DNA from: Gamarada debralockiae | Taxonomy: Eukaryota > Ascomycota > Leotiomycetes > Helotiales > Hyphodiscaceae | Direction: 5' to 3' | Length of the DNA: 64,000 nt | Assembly (NCBI GenBank): GCA_002803225.1 | Contig: NXFV01000242.1 | Coordinates: 83,904-147,903 of the forward strand | Part shown: piece by piece, positions 21,339-33,324 of the stretch | How positions within the stretch are numbered: the first letter of the stretch is position 1 | Layout: the number at the start of each line of letters is the position of its first letter | The notes under the pieces: generated by a model | What the model saw: the letters and a program-made list of their open reading frames with translations, nothing else | What the model was told of the DNA's origin: nothing | The model's database searches: none | Made by a program: the position numbers and the translations under genes

Positions 21339-22707
21339 ATGGTTCTTCAGCGAATTCATATGTTTTAGTGTGGCGGATTGGAATACGCCGAACACTGGGA
21401 AATTCTCTTTGGCTTTGGGATCATGGCGTTTCGGACGTAGTACATATCAATAGAATGAATTGATGAGTTTATTACAGGATCAAATTCAGCCTTTCCTGCT
21501 TTCACTATCACATGACTGCAGATGCTCACCCCCATGAGACAAAGAAAACCATCCACAAGCAGTTGTAAACCAATGTAGTTGATTCACTGGACTGGAGTAA
21601 TGCACGTAATGTAAACAATGACTTTGAAAGAAAGTTTGTCTATGCCGGCAAACCAACTACAAGTACAAACAACTTCGAGCATCATCTAAGCTTCATGTCA
21701 CGTCCTACTGTTCACAAACATTTCCCCTCCATCTCAATATCACCTCCCACACTATAGACCCAAAGACAGAACCGCCAAAGAAATGCTGCGCTCTCTGCCC
21801 TGGCAGAGGAGGGCCTTGCAAGGCACTGCCAGCGGATAGCAAGGTCCCTATTACAAGCCCGTTCTACGATCTCTACAAGGACGGCAACAGATCGAAACCG
21901 AAAGATACTTCGAAGAGGGTGTTCCACTCCACAGCCCGAACGAACAATCACCCGGGCATTGGAGAGCAACCTGATGGATTTGGGTTTACGGGGGGCCAAA
22001 CCTCAAGAAAGGATGAAGGACCTGTGTGTACGCTCGAGCGGCAGAGGGTTCCGGAATCTTATTGCATAGGAGCAGAACTGACTCCGTGCCTTGTAAAGGG
22101 GACAGAACCTTCGACACAGTCAATGGGAAGGGCTCTAGTTTTGTAATCGAACTTATTGAATTCAAAGGCTGGTCTGGAAGGATGAAAAAAAGGGGTAATA
22201 GGAGGGCAAGGTGAAAAATTCTATTGAAGCGACCGAAATTCTATTACAAAGGAAGCAATACAGACCAAATCTAAGGTCTCAAACAGACTTCTTGGCGAAT
22301 TGAAGCGTCCTATGTACCGGACAACCTAAAACACTCGTAGAGGTATGATTAAGGATGGCAATGAAATCGTTCCTTCCTGTCGATTATCTCCCCTTCATCA
22401 CCAGCAATTGCCGTCCTTATCATGGCATGCGCATTGAGCGCCACTGAACTTTCTGTACAAATCATCCAGAATGAAGTGATTCAAATCATTGACGACTGTC
22501 GGCGATCCAGAAAAGTCTTGCGAAGTCAATACTGTCAATTCGGCAACGCTAAACCGCAAATAGCCTAGCATCTCATCAACGGAAGCAGTGGGACGCCGCG
22601 AAATTGTAAAAGCTTCCCAACACCGAAATCTTGAAAGCTCGACATTCCCTTCAACCACATCTCCAATTCACCCTCTTTCTTCCCTCTAGCTGCGGCCACA
22701 TACAAAG
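21339..22707. other. intergenic between ATG3 and PDB1
   Basis: About 1.37 kb. A long plus-strand open frame without an ATG runs from about 21625 to 22146 (it contains KKCCALCPGRGGPCK). Its codons look unremarkable and no family is recognised, so I do not call it. The last 300 bp are presumably the PDB1 promoter. Confidence 0.35.
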
Positions 22708-23902
22708 ATGTCACGACTCTTGCGCCCAGCTTCTCGGTTCCTGTCTTCAGCAGCAGCAAGACCTGTTGCGAGCAGAAGTGCCTTCCAATCATTTCCCCGA
22801 GTCCCGGCCATTGTTCAGAGCAGAGGATACGCAGAGGCAAATGGTACGAAGGAGTACACAGTCAGAGATGCTTTGAATGAAGCTCTCGCGGAGGAATTGG
22901 AATTGAACCCCAAGGTTTTCGTTCTCGGTGAAGAGGTTGCACAGTACAATGGCGCATACAAGGTTACCAAGGGGTTACTGGATCGATTCGGAGACAAGAG
23001 AGTCATTGACAGTCCCATCACTGAGTCTGGGTTCTGCGGTCTCACAGTCGGTGCTGCATTGGCTGGTTTACATCCTGTTGTAAGTTAACAATTTCCCGGC
23101 AAATTGCCCAAAGATGGAAGTGGAAACTAAGGAATTATCACAGTGCGAATTCATGACCTTCAACTTCGCCATGCAAGCAATTGATCAAATCGTCAACTCC
23201 GCCGCAAAGACACACTACATGTCTGGTGGTATCCAGCCCTGCAACATCACTTTCCGCGGTCCCAACGGCTTCGCCGCCGGTGTCGCAGCACAACATTCAC
23301 AAGATTACTCGGCCTGGTACGGAAGCATACCCGGCCTCAAGGTCGTGACTCCCTGGAGCGCAGAGGACGCAAAGGGATTACTCAAGGCCGCCATCCGCGA
23401 CCCCAACCCCGTCTGCGTACTTGAGAACGAATTGCTCTACGGACAGACCTTTCCCATGAGCGAAGCCGCACAAAAAGACGACTTCGTTATCCCCTTCGGC
23501 AAAGCCAAGATCGAGCGCGCCGGCAAGGACCTTACAATTGTCACTCTTTCCCGCTGCGTGGGCCAATCCCTCATCGCTGCCGAGAACCTGAAGAAGAAGT
23601 ACGGTGTTGAGGTCGAAGTCATTAACCTGCGATCCATCAAGCCACTCGACGTGGAGGCGATTGTCAAGTCAGTCAAGAAGACCCACCGCATGTTAGCAGT
23701 TGAGTCTGGCTTCCCCGCTTTCGGCGTCGGTGCTGAGCTCCTCGCCCTTACTATGGAATATGCGTTTGATTATCTTGATGTTCCGGCGCAGCGAATTACT
23801 GGTGCGGAGGTCCCAACCCCATATGCGTTGAAGTTGGAGCAGATGTCTTTCCCGGATGAAAATCTGATTGAGAACTATGCGAAGAAAATGCTGAGGTTGT
23901 AG
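22708..23902 (+). CDS. PDB1: pyruvate dehydrogenase E1 component subunit beta, mitochondrial, 376 aa
   Basis: This is the beta subunit of the thiamine-diphosphate E1 enzyme that decarboxylates pyruvate in the mitochondrial pyruvate dehydrogenase complex. I model exons 22708-23079 and 23144-23902. The 64-nt intron is phase 0 (GTAAGT donor, ATCACAG acceptor) and joins GLHPV to [15 protein letters not shown]. The N-terminus [20 protein letters not shown] is a clear mitochondrial presequence. Family blocks are [67 protein letters not shown] and the C-terminal domain ending YAKKMLRL. Length equals that of other fungal E1-beta proteins. Confidence 0.96.
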
Positions 23903-24737
23903 ATGGTGCGTGGGGCTGGATAATATAGGGTGTTTCTGGTTGTACTTCTAGGCTTCATGTGATATAGTCAGATCGAACGATACCTATTGAGGCCCTCTTG
24001 CTGCAATCTTCAATCTTCTTCGAGTTCTTTAGCGACCTCTGTAGGAAGCTTTTGTGTTACGGAGATCCTGCGAGTACCATCCCACAAAATGTTCGCCGAC
24101 CTTTGCTCACCGAGTACCGAAAAGTGCTAAATTTCAGGGACCACGAAAAAGCTACTAAAATTAGCTCTGCTTAAATAGCCAGCAATACATATGAGCCGTA
24201 TATTAATTAGAAACTTCAGGGATGATCTGTATTGGTGAAGGATCTATTGGAATACGAACCCAGGAAGTAACTCAGGCGACAGTTTTTGGATTGTGAATGA
24301 TGATCGGCCATATTGTGAATTTCATAGAAACGAGACTGTTCTTTATCTGTAAAGTACTTGAAGAGAAAACTCTGATATAGACCTCCAAAGAGCTCACTGG
24401 CATGGTATTCTCGGGGCTTCTCTTTCTCATCTAGGTGCTACCAAGGGATATAATCTGAGGGAGGTAAAAGGGAGAAACGTCCCACAAGACTTCCTCTTCC
24501 AAGCCATAAAAGCTGAACAAGAGCTATTCGTGCGTGCCCTCAATACACTTTCTTCGACTGCTGGTCGAGCATAGCTTTCTCTGCCTGAAGCTCCTCCTAA
24601 GTAGAGCCTCAGTATCTGGGGAAGGATACCTATGTTCTGTCCACCTTGACGTTCCAATCTCGTCTCCATCCTGAATCAGAGGTCTGCGACTGATGGGCCC
24701 TCCCAGTTTTCTAGAGTGCCTCTTGGTTCCAACCACC
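23903..24737. other. convergent 3' intergenic region
   Basis: This lies between the 3' ends of PDB1 (plus) and the C2H2 gene (minus). No gene is supported, and short frames on both strands lack family features. Confidence 0.4.
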
Positions 24738-25349
24738 TCAATCCGTAGGATGCCTCGGGTCATACATCTCATAACCCTCATCCTCAGTATCACTCTCCAC
24801 CTGCCATCCCTCCTCCAACACCTTAACCCCACTCCCCCCTTTCCTAACTCCCTCATCAACCTTCTCCTCCTCTGCCTTTCCCTCACCATCAGCAGGCGCA
24901 AAAGCGCTCTTAAACCCTGCTTTCTTAAAACCAGCCTTCTTGAACCCCGCCCCCCCTCCACCACTTGCCCCAGCTTCTCCACCAATCTTAATCGATATCA
25001 ATCCACTTTGTGAGTTGGCTTTGGCTTCTGCTTTTCGGGCTTTGGTGGAGGCCATCGGATCGCGCGTCAGTTGACGCATATCTTTTAGTCGTTGTTTGTG
25101 CGAGTGGTCGTAGGAAGAGAGATGCGCTTCGTATTCGTTCATTCGGGCGTAGCCTTTACTGCAAAGTTCACCTAGAGTTGTTAGTTTAAGGGGCAGAGGA
25201 GATAGGAAGAGGAGGGAGGCACAGTAGAATGATTTTACTGCTTCTCGAGCGGAGTCTGTTTTGGGTGCTGGGTTTGTAAAGCCGCGCTGTAGAGCTGATC
25301 AGAAAAATTGAAAATACTTGGGACAATTTTGGGGTCTTACTGGAGGCAT
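24738..25349 (-). CDS. C2H2-type zinc-finger protein, 168 aa
   Basis: I model three exons: 25349-25341 (only MPP), 25286-25223 and 25171-24738. Introns are about 54 and 51 nt (GTAAGA donor/ACAG acceptor, and GTGCCT donor/CTAG acceptor), and all phases agree. The joins restore a single zinc finger: FYCELCSKGYARMNEYEAH, then LSSYDHSHKQRLKD. This gives C-x2-C and H-x5-H ligands around residues 24-45. This finger, with its SYDHxHKQRLK tail, resembles the G-patch/RNA-processing type seen in GPATCH8-like proteins. The rest holds three AGFKKAGFK-like repeats near residue 95 and an acidic C-terminus. Nuclear RNA or DNA binding is inferred. Confidence 0.8.
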
Positions 25350-25539
25350 CTTGGCGGTATTTTTAGAACGGCAAGTGTGAAGGATGAAGCTGGCTTGGTA
25401 CTTTGAAGAAAAATGCTGGAGGTTGTCAGAAAATAAGGTATGGTCAAAGCGTTATGCTTAAACAGGAGCAACCAACTTCGAGTTTGTTGACAATCTTGCA
25501 TTCAAGTCTTTACGGTTAAGTAGATTGACAGCTTCCAGT

Positions 25540-26523
25540 ATGGAGCGTCAAAATCCTGATGCTTCCGCATCGCAGGATACTCTGAGATCGCTTCAAATGG
25601 TAGATCCTGCGCCATTACCTGACGGCGAATCGCGCAGAAACTCTCTATATACGACCGCGCCGGAGAACCTCAAAACCCCCTCGAAAGCGTCCATGTTTGG
25701 ATCTTCTCTAGGCCTCAGTGGAAGTGGGCATAATTCCGTCTGGTACCGTACGTTCTATTTGCCTTAAAACTCTAATACTGTAGGTAACCAATACTCAGTA
25801 ACACGCCTCCAACGCTACTCCTCCTACGTCTTCGGAATCTACGCAACCTTCCACATAACCAATACTTCGATAATACCGCTCATAACCCGCTCAGTCCCAG
25901 CCTCCGAAACCTACCTCCTCCTCACGCGACCCTACTACCAATCCTTCCCCCTCGAACCCCTCCTCGTCACCATCCCAATCACAACGCACATCCTGGCAGG
26001 CCTAGCTCTGCGCATACACAGGCGCAATACGAATCTAACCCGCTACGGCGCCTCCAACCTCCCAATATCAAAGCGCTTTGAGTCGCGAGTGAAGATCTGG
26101 CCTGCGGTATCATGGTCCAGTCTCTCGGGCTATGTCCTTGCGCCGATAGTGCTAGGCCATGCGTTCGTGAATCGCATTTTGCCTTGGATCTATGAAGGTG
26201 GTTCTTCAGGTGTGGGATTAGGCTTTGTCAGTCATGGCTTTGCGAAACATCCTGTTATTGCGTGGGGAGGGTATGTGGCGTTGATTGGGATCGGTGCGGG
26301 CCATTTTGTTTGGGGAATTGCGAGGTGGACCGGGTGGATGCCTGTGGGGAATGATAAGAAGGCTAAGAGGAGGTGGTGGACTATTAATGGGATTGCTGCA
26401 AGTGTTATGGCTTTGTGGATGGCTGGGGGACTTGGGGTTGTGGGGAGAGGTGGGTTGGCTGATGGGTGGGTGGGAAAGGGGTATGATACGTTATATTCCA
26501 AGATACCTTTGATGAAGTTATAA
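25540..26523 (+). CDS. MCP1: Mcp1-like mitochondrial outer-membrane protein (DUF1691), 310 aa
   Basis: I model exons 25540-25747 and 25799-26523 with a 51-nt intron (GTACGT donor, ACTCAG acceptor, phase 1). The hydrophilic N-terminus of about 65 residues leads into VWY, then LQRYSSYVFGIYATFH. Several hydrophobic helices follow (for example SYVLAPIVLGHAFVNRI, WGGYVALIGIGAGHFVWGI and GIAASVMALWMAGGLGVV). Conserved His residues in GHAFVNR and AGHF are typical of this heme-like four-helix family. In yeast, Mcp1 is a multicopy suppressor of ERMES mutants and recruits Vps13 to mitochondria. By analogy it works in lipid transfer at mitochondrial contacts. Confidence 0.85.
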
Positions 26524-26674
26524 TGAGGGTAGAGCTGGGCACGTTATCACGCATAGCTGGGAGTTTGGTTGACTTGCATGATTTCTTAGAATAGCGACGA
26601 ATATGGACATAAACACCGCTGGGTACATGAGAAGATGAATACAGGAAATGCATTAGCAGACAAAAAAAACCTAT

Positions 26675-28951
26675 CTAGGCAGTCCTTGAGATCGAGTGAG
26701 CTCGGTTTATCTCTTGAAATTCTTGGTGGGGCGAGCGTTCGGACTGGCCTTCAAATCCACGAATAGCTCTTTCTTCTGCGCCTTGATTGAGATCACTTAC
26801 ATTCTTGGACGCGGTAGTCTCCGTCTTCTCAAGCCTAGAAGAGTCAAGTCGACGCTTTCTGCTTCTCCCGTGAAGTCCTGCATCCACGTCATCATCTTCA
26901 GCAGTCCTGAAGAATGATTTGATGACCTTCTTGTCCTTTGGACTCTCCTTCACACTTGGTCCTGTGGCTGCTTCGTCCTCCGCTTTAATAGGATAGGACG
27001 ACCTACAAGATTTTCTGGCAGTCGGTCTGGGTCAAGGCGAATACCAAAAGGTACTCCTTCCCTCATTTCTGTTTTTCGTCTCACTGAATTAAAATCGACT
27101 GGTGAAATCCTACCCTTGTTGCCTTGGTAGTCCATTGTCTTAGTGATATTGCAAAGGGGCCTGGTATAATACGAATGATCTCGTCTTCGAAGAATTCGGT
27201 GTCACCTTTCGTTTCTACAGCCGAGTAGGCTTTGTTCAGTGAAGTCAACGTAATAGTTCGCTCGTTATCATCTTCCCACTCTATGATTCGCCTTCCCCCC
27301 ACCATCTGTCTCCAGCCCCCACGCTCCTGCGGCGGACTTGAGTTCTTTCAATGCGGACTGCTGGGAACTTTAATGTCGGGAAGCATTGGGAGTTGATCCG
27401 GCAGACCCCAAGTTGATTCAATCAGCAGCTGAAGGCGACGAGAGGCAACCTGCCCCACGGTCCCTCCTATATTGTTGACTTTCTTTACCCAAGGAGTACC
27501 ATCATTTTCTTGCCATCCAAACCGAGGAGGAAGATTCCGTTGTTGACTTGGAAATGGTCGATGACGAATTAGTTGTTGTTTACCTCGACTCCTACCTTGT
27601 CGGTTCCATGTATGGCTCGGTAAAATTCCAAAGGGTGTTAGTACGCCCCGATTGTCCCAGTGCTGGCTTCGTGTCCGGATCTTCTTTACACTCTATCTTT
27701 GTTTTCGTTTTGGTCGTGGGGTTTTCAACTTTGACTTCGATAGAGTCGTCTTGGCCCGGGGAGTCGGCGCTAGATAGTGAAGCTCGATCTTCTTCAAGCA
27801 ACTTTCTGGCATATTCCATTTATCTACGTTGTTGCAAGCTGTCACATACCTGCATCCCTTCGCTTTGTTGAATGCAGGGGAGTAGTGTCTCTGACGAAAT
27901 GGCCTGTTAGCACATCGAGATAATCCTTGTCCGGTTCATGGGTCTTTCTGCTGTCATTCGTGACCATCCAGACGCCAGTTGCTACATCTTCATGAACACG
28001 GCATCCTAAGTTCCAGCCTTGAACAACTTATCGACGGTCTGCATCAGGTTTCTTCTCAATTCTAAATCCCTCCCAATGATTTAAACAGATGATGTCTTCG
28101 TCACCATTATCCTGGTACTGAATGAGTGTCAATACTCCGTGCTATCGTAAGATTACTTCGAGATATTACTTACATGTTCACGGTTAGATGCATGATCGTT
28201 TCAAACCTAGGTGATTGGTGGAGCAGGATTTAGCTTGTCTGCAGCCTTCAAACTAGCTGTAGGCTGCCCGGCATCAAGCTGGATGGAGGTCTTTTTCACA
28301 AAATCTGTACTCCAAGTCTTTGTCTCCTTGTTAAACTGGCATCGCCAGCCTTGAATGATAAAACCAACGATGAGGTTAGTTCTAAGCACCTCGTTCGCAA
28401 CCTGTGAAAGCAACAAATCTGCTCCGAAGACAGGTTGTCGATATGTAGTGGACCTGCTCGAATCTCATTTCTTGCGTCTTCGTCCACATTCCCATCTTTG
28501 TCAGTTAGGTAACTGTTTGCTGATGGTGCATCAGCTCTTCCACCTTGGCTTTGTACTTATCACTTTTCATCAGTTGACGAATTGTTTCTGCGTGGTGTGT
28601 TTTATCTTTTCTCCAGGTTGCTTCATGGTCTCGCGGGCATCTCTGAAGCTTTTCCAGAGTGCCCGGATTCCGCACTGATTCGATCCTCCACTCGTTTTCA
28701 TTGGGCCAACGCCCATCGCGAGCCACGGTAGCAGGGCATTGTAGCCTTCGTCGCTGGCTCTTCCGAGAGGGACCATTATACCGGGATTTGGAGGACAGGG
28801 GGGAACTGAACTTGGAAAAGATACGATTAGGATCGATGTTCCCGAAATAGGCTGTAAGAAGAGGGGTGGGAATAATTTGAAGGCCGAGAAGGAGGCGGGG
28901 AGCTACTTTCTTAGTAATCTTCGACAAAACCTGACCGACTTCACTTTGCAT
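26675..28951 (-). pseudogene. decayed multi-exon gene, copy 1 of a possible local pair
   Basis: A series of well-composed minus-strand pieces runs from about 28951 to 26675 in changing phases. Examples are NENEWRIESVRNPGTLEKLQ near 28650, QGWRCQFNKETKTW near 28330, and GVWMVTNDSRKTHEPDKDYL followed by DVLTGHFVRD near 27930. Further pieces are RAIRGFEGQ and RKTEMREGVPFGIRLDP near 27040. Stops and phase changes interrupt them at points without splice signals. The GVW...GHFVRD block recurs in the copy at 31296-33324. The family is not recognised. It could still be a real gene with many introns, but in-frame stops within conserved-looking stretches argue for decay. Confidence 0.4.
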
Positions 28952-30040
28952 GTATCGCTGCTCTGTTCAGGCGCTACTCACCCTCGCCTCACCCTCCGCT
29001 CAGGTCGCTTATGTGCTTATGCTCTGCTCCCCCGTGCTCGGTCATGTTTCTAATCTCGCCTTCAGTGACTGATCATTCTTTGGTTCTGTCTTGCGAATAT
29101 TGTCAACTTTACAAGACTACCAGAATTGTTTTACTAATTTGTCTCATGCTTTCGGTAATCCTCCCGGGTGGATGTTTGGAGTGGGAAAGCATACCAAGCG
29201 ATGTATTTCTGCCCATCCGATATGTATGTCTTGCTGACAGCATCTACAGCAAAGCCAATGAGTTTGCGATTTCTTTGAAAGCACCCACGCCTCGTCTTGA
29301 ACCCTTCGACATATCCCGTTACAGGACCCAGTGGCCGCTAGTCGTTAGCTCCAAATCTACCAGAAACATTTCATTTCCCGCAGGGTTATTAATACCATTA
29401 ACGTCCTCGAGAAGAAAAACTCAAGGGTGCTTAGAAGGGAATGTCTGCGCAACTGTCAGACATTCCGATATTGGGGTCCGTCTCACCGTTGAGTGGTCGT
29501 ACAAGAATGAAAATAAAATCATGACAGGCTGGGGATAGTGAGAATTTGGATAATCTAGCCCTTATCCGCTTCCTGAAGTCTGCTCTATGTGGGAGAGGAG
29601 ATGCCCGCATGAAGAGATGACGTGTATATTTCGCAAAGCATCACCGACAGGAAGACCTCTCCCGTGCCCGGAGTTAATTCTTCTATAAGACATAAGCGCT
29701 AACAACGAAGTGAGATGGATTGTTAGTCCAGTCTACTGTAGTTGCTTACTACTATAGGAAAACAGTAAAGTGAGCAGAGGTATGCTATACATGCTTGAAC
29801 AGCGTTGAATTGGTTGATTATGGTTACACTACTCAGTTATTTGGAATTAGCGAAGCTACGTTGCGTATATCAGGAATAATAATCCCAAATCATTATTCTA
29901 TATAACTTCTGTTATAGCAATCTTATTATTATTTACTTACATAAACCCTTTGTCCTTTCATTTAAATGACTTTTTCATAACAGAATCAAATAGCCATTCT
30001 TATCTCTTTAGACTTCAACGAAAACAAAAGATTTCTAACT
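28952..30040. other. intergenic with possible minus-strand gene debris
   Basis: A 175-codon plus-strand frame at 29011-29538 is probably antisense noise. The opposite strand reads better in part (VTGYVEGFKTRRGCFQR, then AVDAVSKTYISDG, about 29330-29200) but is cut by stops. The 100 bp before 30041 are AT-rich and probably hold the promoter of the secreted-protein gene. Confidence 0.3.
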
Positions 30041-30473
30041 ATGCGTTTTTCAATCCTTGCTTCCTTTACGATTTATGCCGCTATCGTCATGGCCGCTGTT
30101 ACTCCTATAGAGGAACGCCAGGTGTCCTGCGTCGTTGACGGGCAGACGGTATTTGGTGATTGTGAGTGTGGCTGCAATATTGTCAGCACTGGAGTCGAGA
30201 CCCCGCCATTATGTGAAGGCAACGGGGTCGCGCCTTGCACTGATTGCGCCGTTGTAAGTTTCATGTCCCGGGAAATTTTCTTTTGCGTAGGGAGGAAAGA
30301 GAGAAAAGTAACAACGTTAGTCCTTTTTCGGTGGCCCCGGCCCGTTCAGCAACGAAATCTGCTGCACAACTGGTTGCATCTCTGGCACCTTCCCAAACTC
30401 TGAATGTGTAGGTTATATATATTATACCCAAATTCTCCAGGATCCAACAGTTAATTGGTTATAGGTGTGTTAA
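30041..30473 (+). CDS. small secreted cysteine-rich protein, 102 aa, effector-like
   Basis: I model three exons: 30041-30253, 30321-30407 and 30465-30473. Introns are 67 and 57 nt (GTAAGT donor/GTTAG acceptor, GTAGGT donor/TATAG acceptor), both phase 0. The N-terminus MRFSILASFTIYAAIVMA is a signal peptide. The mature part has 12 cysteines in about 80 residues, including DCECGCN, CTDCAV and EICCTTGC, and the last exon adds the final VC. The even cysteine count supports the second intron. Without it the frame ends in a hydrophobic, AT-encoded tail. Secretion and disulfide folding are inferred. No named family is recognised. It sits alone in a repeat-rich, gene-poor area, a common setting for fungal effectors. 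Confidence 0.65.
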
Positions 30474-30657
30474 AACTGCAGAGGGACGTGTTGCGACCTA
30501 GATCGGGATAAGGAGGGTGTGATCTAAGGTGGTTCAGGGGGAAACCATAGAATATATAGGACTGTCGATCGCAACTTGCTGGCTCCGCTTGTGGTTCATG
30601 CACTTCCGGTATTGGGTCGACTCTCTTGGGTGCTGCCTTCTTTCCCTTTGGTGGCAT
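30451..30657 (-). pseudogene. N-terminal gene fragment (Lys/Pro-rich)
   Basis: A minus-strand ATG at 30657 opens MPPKGKKAAPKRVDPIPE, then VHEPQAEPAS. It then dissolves into low-quality sequence that overlaps the 3' end of the secreted-protein gene. The start resembles the basic, Pro-rich N-terminus of the broken gene at 33324 (MALKRKRGPKPPRPDP). It may be a truncated third relative, but that link is weak. Confidence 0.25.
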
Positions 30658-31295
30658 GGCCGCTCCCGTTGATATCTTTTTAAGGCAAATGTAAAGAGAA
30701 ACGAATGTTTTCGGCAGAATTGTGAAGTAGTTTCTAGTGCCGAGAACGATACGCGCGAGATGCGTGATAGGAAATCAAAGATTGCCCTTTTGAAGTGGTT
30801 CCATGTTGAAAGAAGACGAATCGGAGCGTTGACAAAGAACTTGAAAGATTTGTGCTTCTAAAGTGACACCTTCCCCACACTATTAAAGAATATTTACTTC
30901 AAAGTCAGCGGTCTCTCGCTTATGGAGTTGTTTGACGCAAACGGCGACCATAATGCAAGTTGTGTGGGTGCTTTTGGGAAATGTCCATTCAGGATTGAAG
31001 AAACGCAATATCGGTTTTTGTGACCACTCAAGTTATCGTACGGAAGTCGAAAATTTGAAGTATAAAATACAAGCACACAATCTAAAGCTATACGCAGTTT
31101 TGATTCTCTCTGCTGGTCCCATACATCCTCTGATTTACTTTCCAGCTTTGATTTCGTAGCTATAAATAGTCCAGCCGCATCTGATCGCTGACTGTAATTC
31201 ACCTCCTGCTTCTAGGGCTTGTTGAAGATCAGCACTTGGAACGGACATATCATGACCCAATAAATGGTTCTTCTCTTCTACCGCGAAAAGCTCTT
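30658..31295. other. intergenic, no gene supported
   Basis: Short overlapping frames on both strands (about 30894-31202) have no family features. Confidence 0.3.
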
Positions 31296-33324
31296 TTACC
31301 TCTTTGCCTTTCTCGGTCTTTTCACCGGAGGCAACTTCCTAAGTTCATCTTCATCGCCTGTCGTGCTCAAATTTGCGCCTCTTCTTCTTCGGGTCCGTTT
31401 TATCGTCGTCATAATGCTCATCCCGATCATGCTTTCTGCCCCCTCCATCGGTATCTCCTTGGTTGGAAATGGGAGGTCTGAAAGGGGGATCAATCCACTC
31501 AAGATCTCTTGTGAGAACTTCGGCTTTCTTTCCTTCGTAATCAGTGACCCGACTTATTTTCCTCTAGCTCTCATCGTATATACTATCTCCCCCTTGAGAA
31601 GGCCCGCGCTATCACCAGTTCTAGCCACAATGTTTTCCCTCACCCTTTGCCGAGGAAGATAAGTAGTCCTATCATCCTCGTATTTCTGGACCTTGAACAT
31701 ATCTGCCTTTCCCCCGTGCACTGAAAACCCAAGCGTGGTACAATGTACCTTCACGGTGGCGATGGTATCCAGAGGCATGAGCATAAAGTCCGGAAGAATA
31801 GGAAGCTGTTTAGATAGACTTCAAAGTCTGTTGAGAAGTTGCAAGCTCGTCAAATGAATATCTCCTTCCCTTCCTTCAATATTTCTGGTGAATCGCTGTG
31901 CTTCAACTCTTTTGTCCTGGTCGAGAAAGAACTCGCCCAATGTAAAGCCGAAGGCGTCGACGAATACAGGGTTGGTTTTCTTCACGACCTTATCTGAGGA
32001 AAGGATACCACGAAAGATTCCGAACTCGGCTAGAAAACTGTTCCTTACGTAGTTTACGGCGTATTTAGCTACATCGTCGGCAACATTGTGTTTGTGGCCG
32101 AGAGGGTTCGAGGCTCTTGAGTCCAACTCGATTTTCCGCAGTTTTGCCTCCGAGATAAGTCCTTCCCCAGTTTCATTAGGAAAGTCGTTAGTCAACATAT
32201 CATCGCTGTTGGATACTTTAATGTACCTCCAGCCTCTCGGAGTTACAACGTTCTCTGGAACTTCATCGTCGTCTCTGACGAAGTGGCCCGCCCTAATGTT
32301 CAAGTGGTCCTCCTCACCACCAGAGTTCTCTAAAACTACCCAGACTCCTAGGCCCCCATACATTTCTACATGTTCTCCAGTATTCCAGTTTGAACAATTT
32401 GACTGCGAGCTACGTCCTCGTCCCTAGCCCTAGATGTGGTTGGCACATAGCCTTCCCACTTCCTTGAACTAGCCTTGTCAAACGAGATAGAAAGAGGGCC
32501 CGCGAGCAATGTTTAGTGAAAACGCGAAGAAGAAGGGGACTTCAGTAGATGTGCAAGTCTTGACAGACCTGGGATGCGCTCTCAAACTCTCACTATCTCG
32601 CTCGGTACGTGTGTGAAAAGGAGATTCGAAACCTTAGAAACGTAATCTTACAAGTACTTACATGAGCTAACCCACCGTCACCTTCATTGTGAGCTGGGGC
32701 TCTGACGTGCCTGTTATTGTTTTGAATAAAATAACAGGTGCTCCTGGAACAGTGCCTTCGTTCACCCGTGCAGTCGTCTCGAGATGGTAATCATTATCAT
32801 ACTCCCCTTCTTCACGTCCCGCCGAACATGAAAACCCTCTGACTTGACCCAACCTGAAGTTCATCCCTAGATTTTGGTGGGCTTCTTGTAGGAGGAGATC
32901 TAATTGATCTTCTTTGAGGTTGCTTTTTCTAAAGAGGTTGTCCCGCACCGCGGCGGAAGCACTATCCTTCCCTTTCTTGTCCTCTTCCGTAACGGTACCT
33001 GGAGGGAATGCAACGTTAAGTGCCGCCTGAACTTTGGCTTCGTGTTCGGAACCTGTGAGCCACTGTTAAAAGGTCTTCAGATTTAGCTTGCTTGAATCAA
33101 TGCCGTTCAGCTTGAGAGCATGGGTGGTTGCTTTGAGACTGATGAACGAGTGCGTTGATTCCACATATGTTCCCAGCCCCAGAAGTAGCGAGTGGCATAA
33201 AATCTATCGCGAGGTAGGGGTTCAAGTAGTTTCGTACGATCGATGGAGATCCAAACACCTTCTGGCCGGTGAAGACGGGATCAGGCCTTGGGGGCTTTGG
33301 TCCTCTTTTCCGCTTGAGTGCCAT
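31296..33324 (-). pseudogene. decayed multi-exon gene, copy 2 of the pair; GNICGINALVH motif
   Basis: The minus-strand start is MALKRKRGPKPPRPDPVF, followed by GNICGINALVH, a Cys-containing block reminiscent of OTU-like or papain-like peptidase N-termini (GNxCGxxAL). Immediately after it the frame shifts by one base, and KLNGIDSSKLNLKTF then meets TAA in frame. The reading continues as SEHEAKVQAALNV, VRDNLFRKSNLKEDQLD and GMNFRLGQVRGFSC (33060-32667). It then continues as GVWVVLENSGGEEDH, GHFVRDDDEVPEN and EFGIFRGILSSDKVV (32363-31821), and further pieces down to about 31300. A C-to-T change would explain the TAA. Peptidase identity is a guess from one motif. Confidence 0.45.

Noticed and set aside
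21625..22146. 172-codon plus-strand open frame containing a Cys-rich word
   Set aside because: There is no ATG in frame, no upstream exon with a fitting donor, and no recognised family.
29011..29538. 175-codon plus-strand frame
   Set aside because: No family feature. The minus strand reads better locally and the frame lies in decayed sequence, so it is likely chance.
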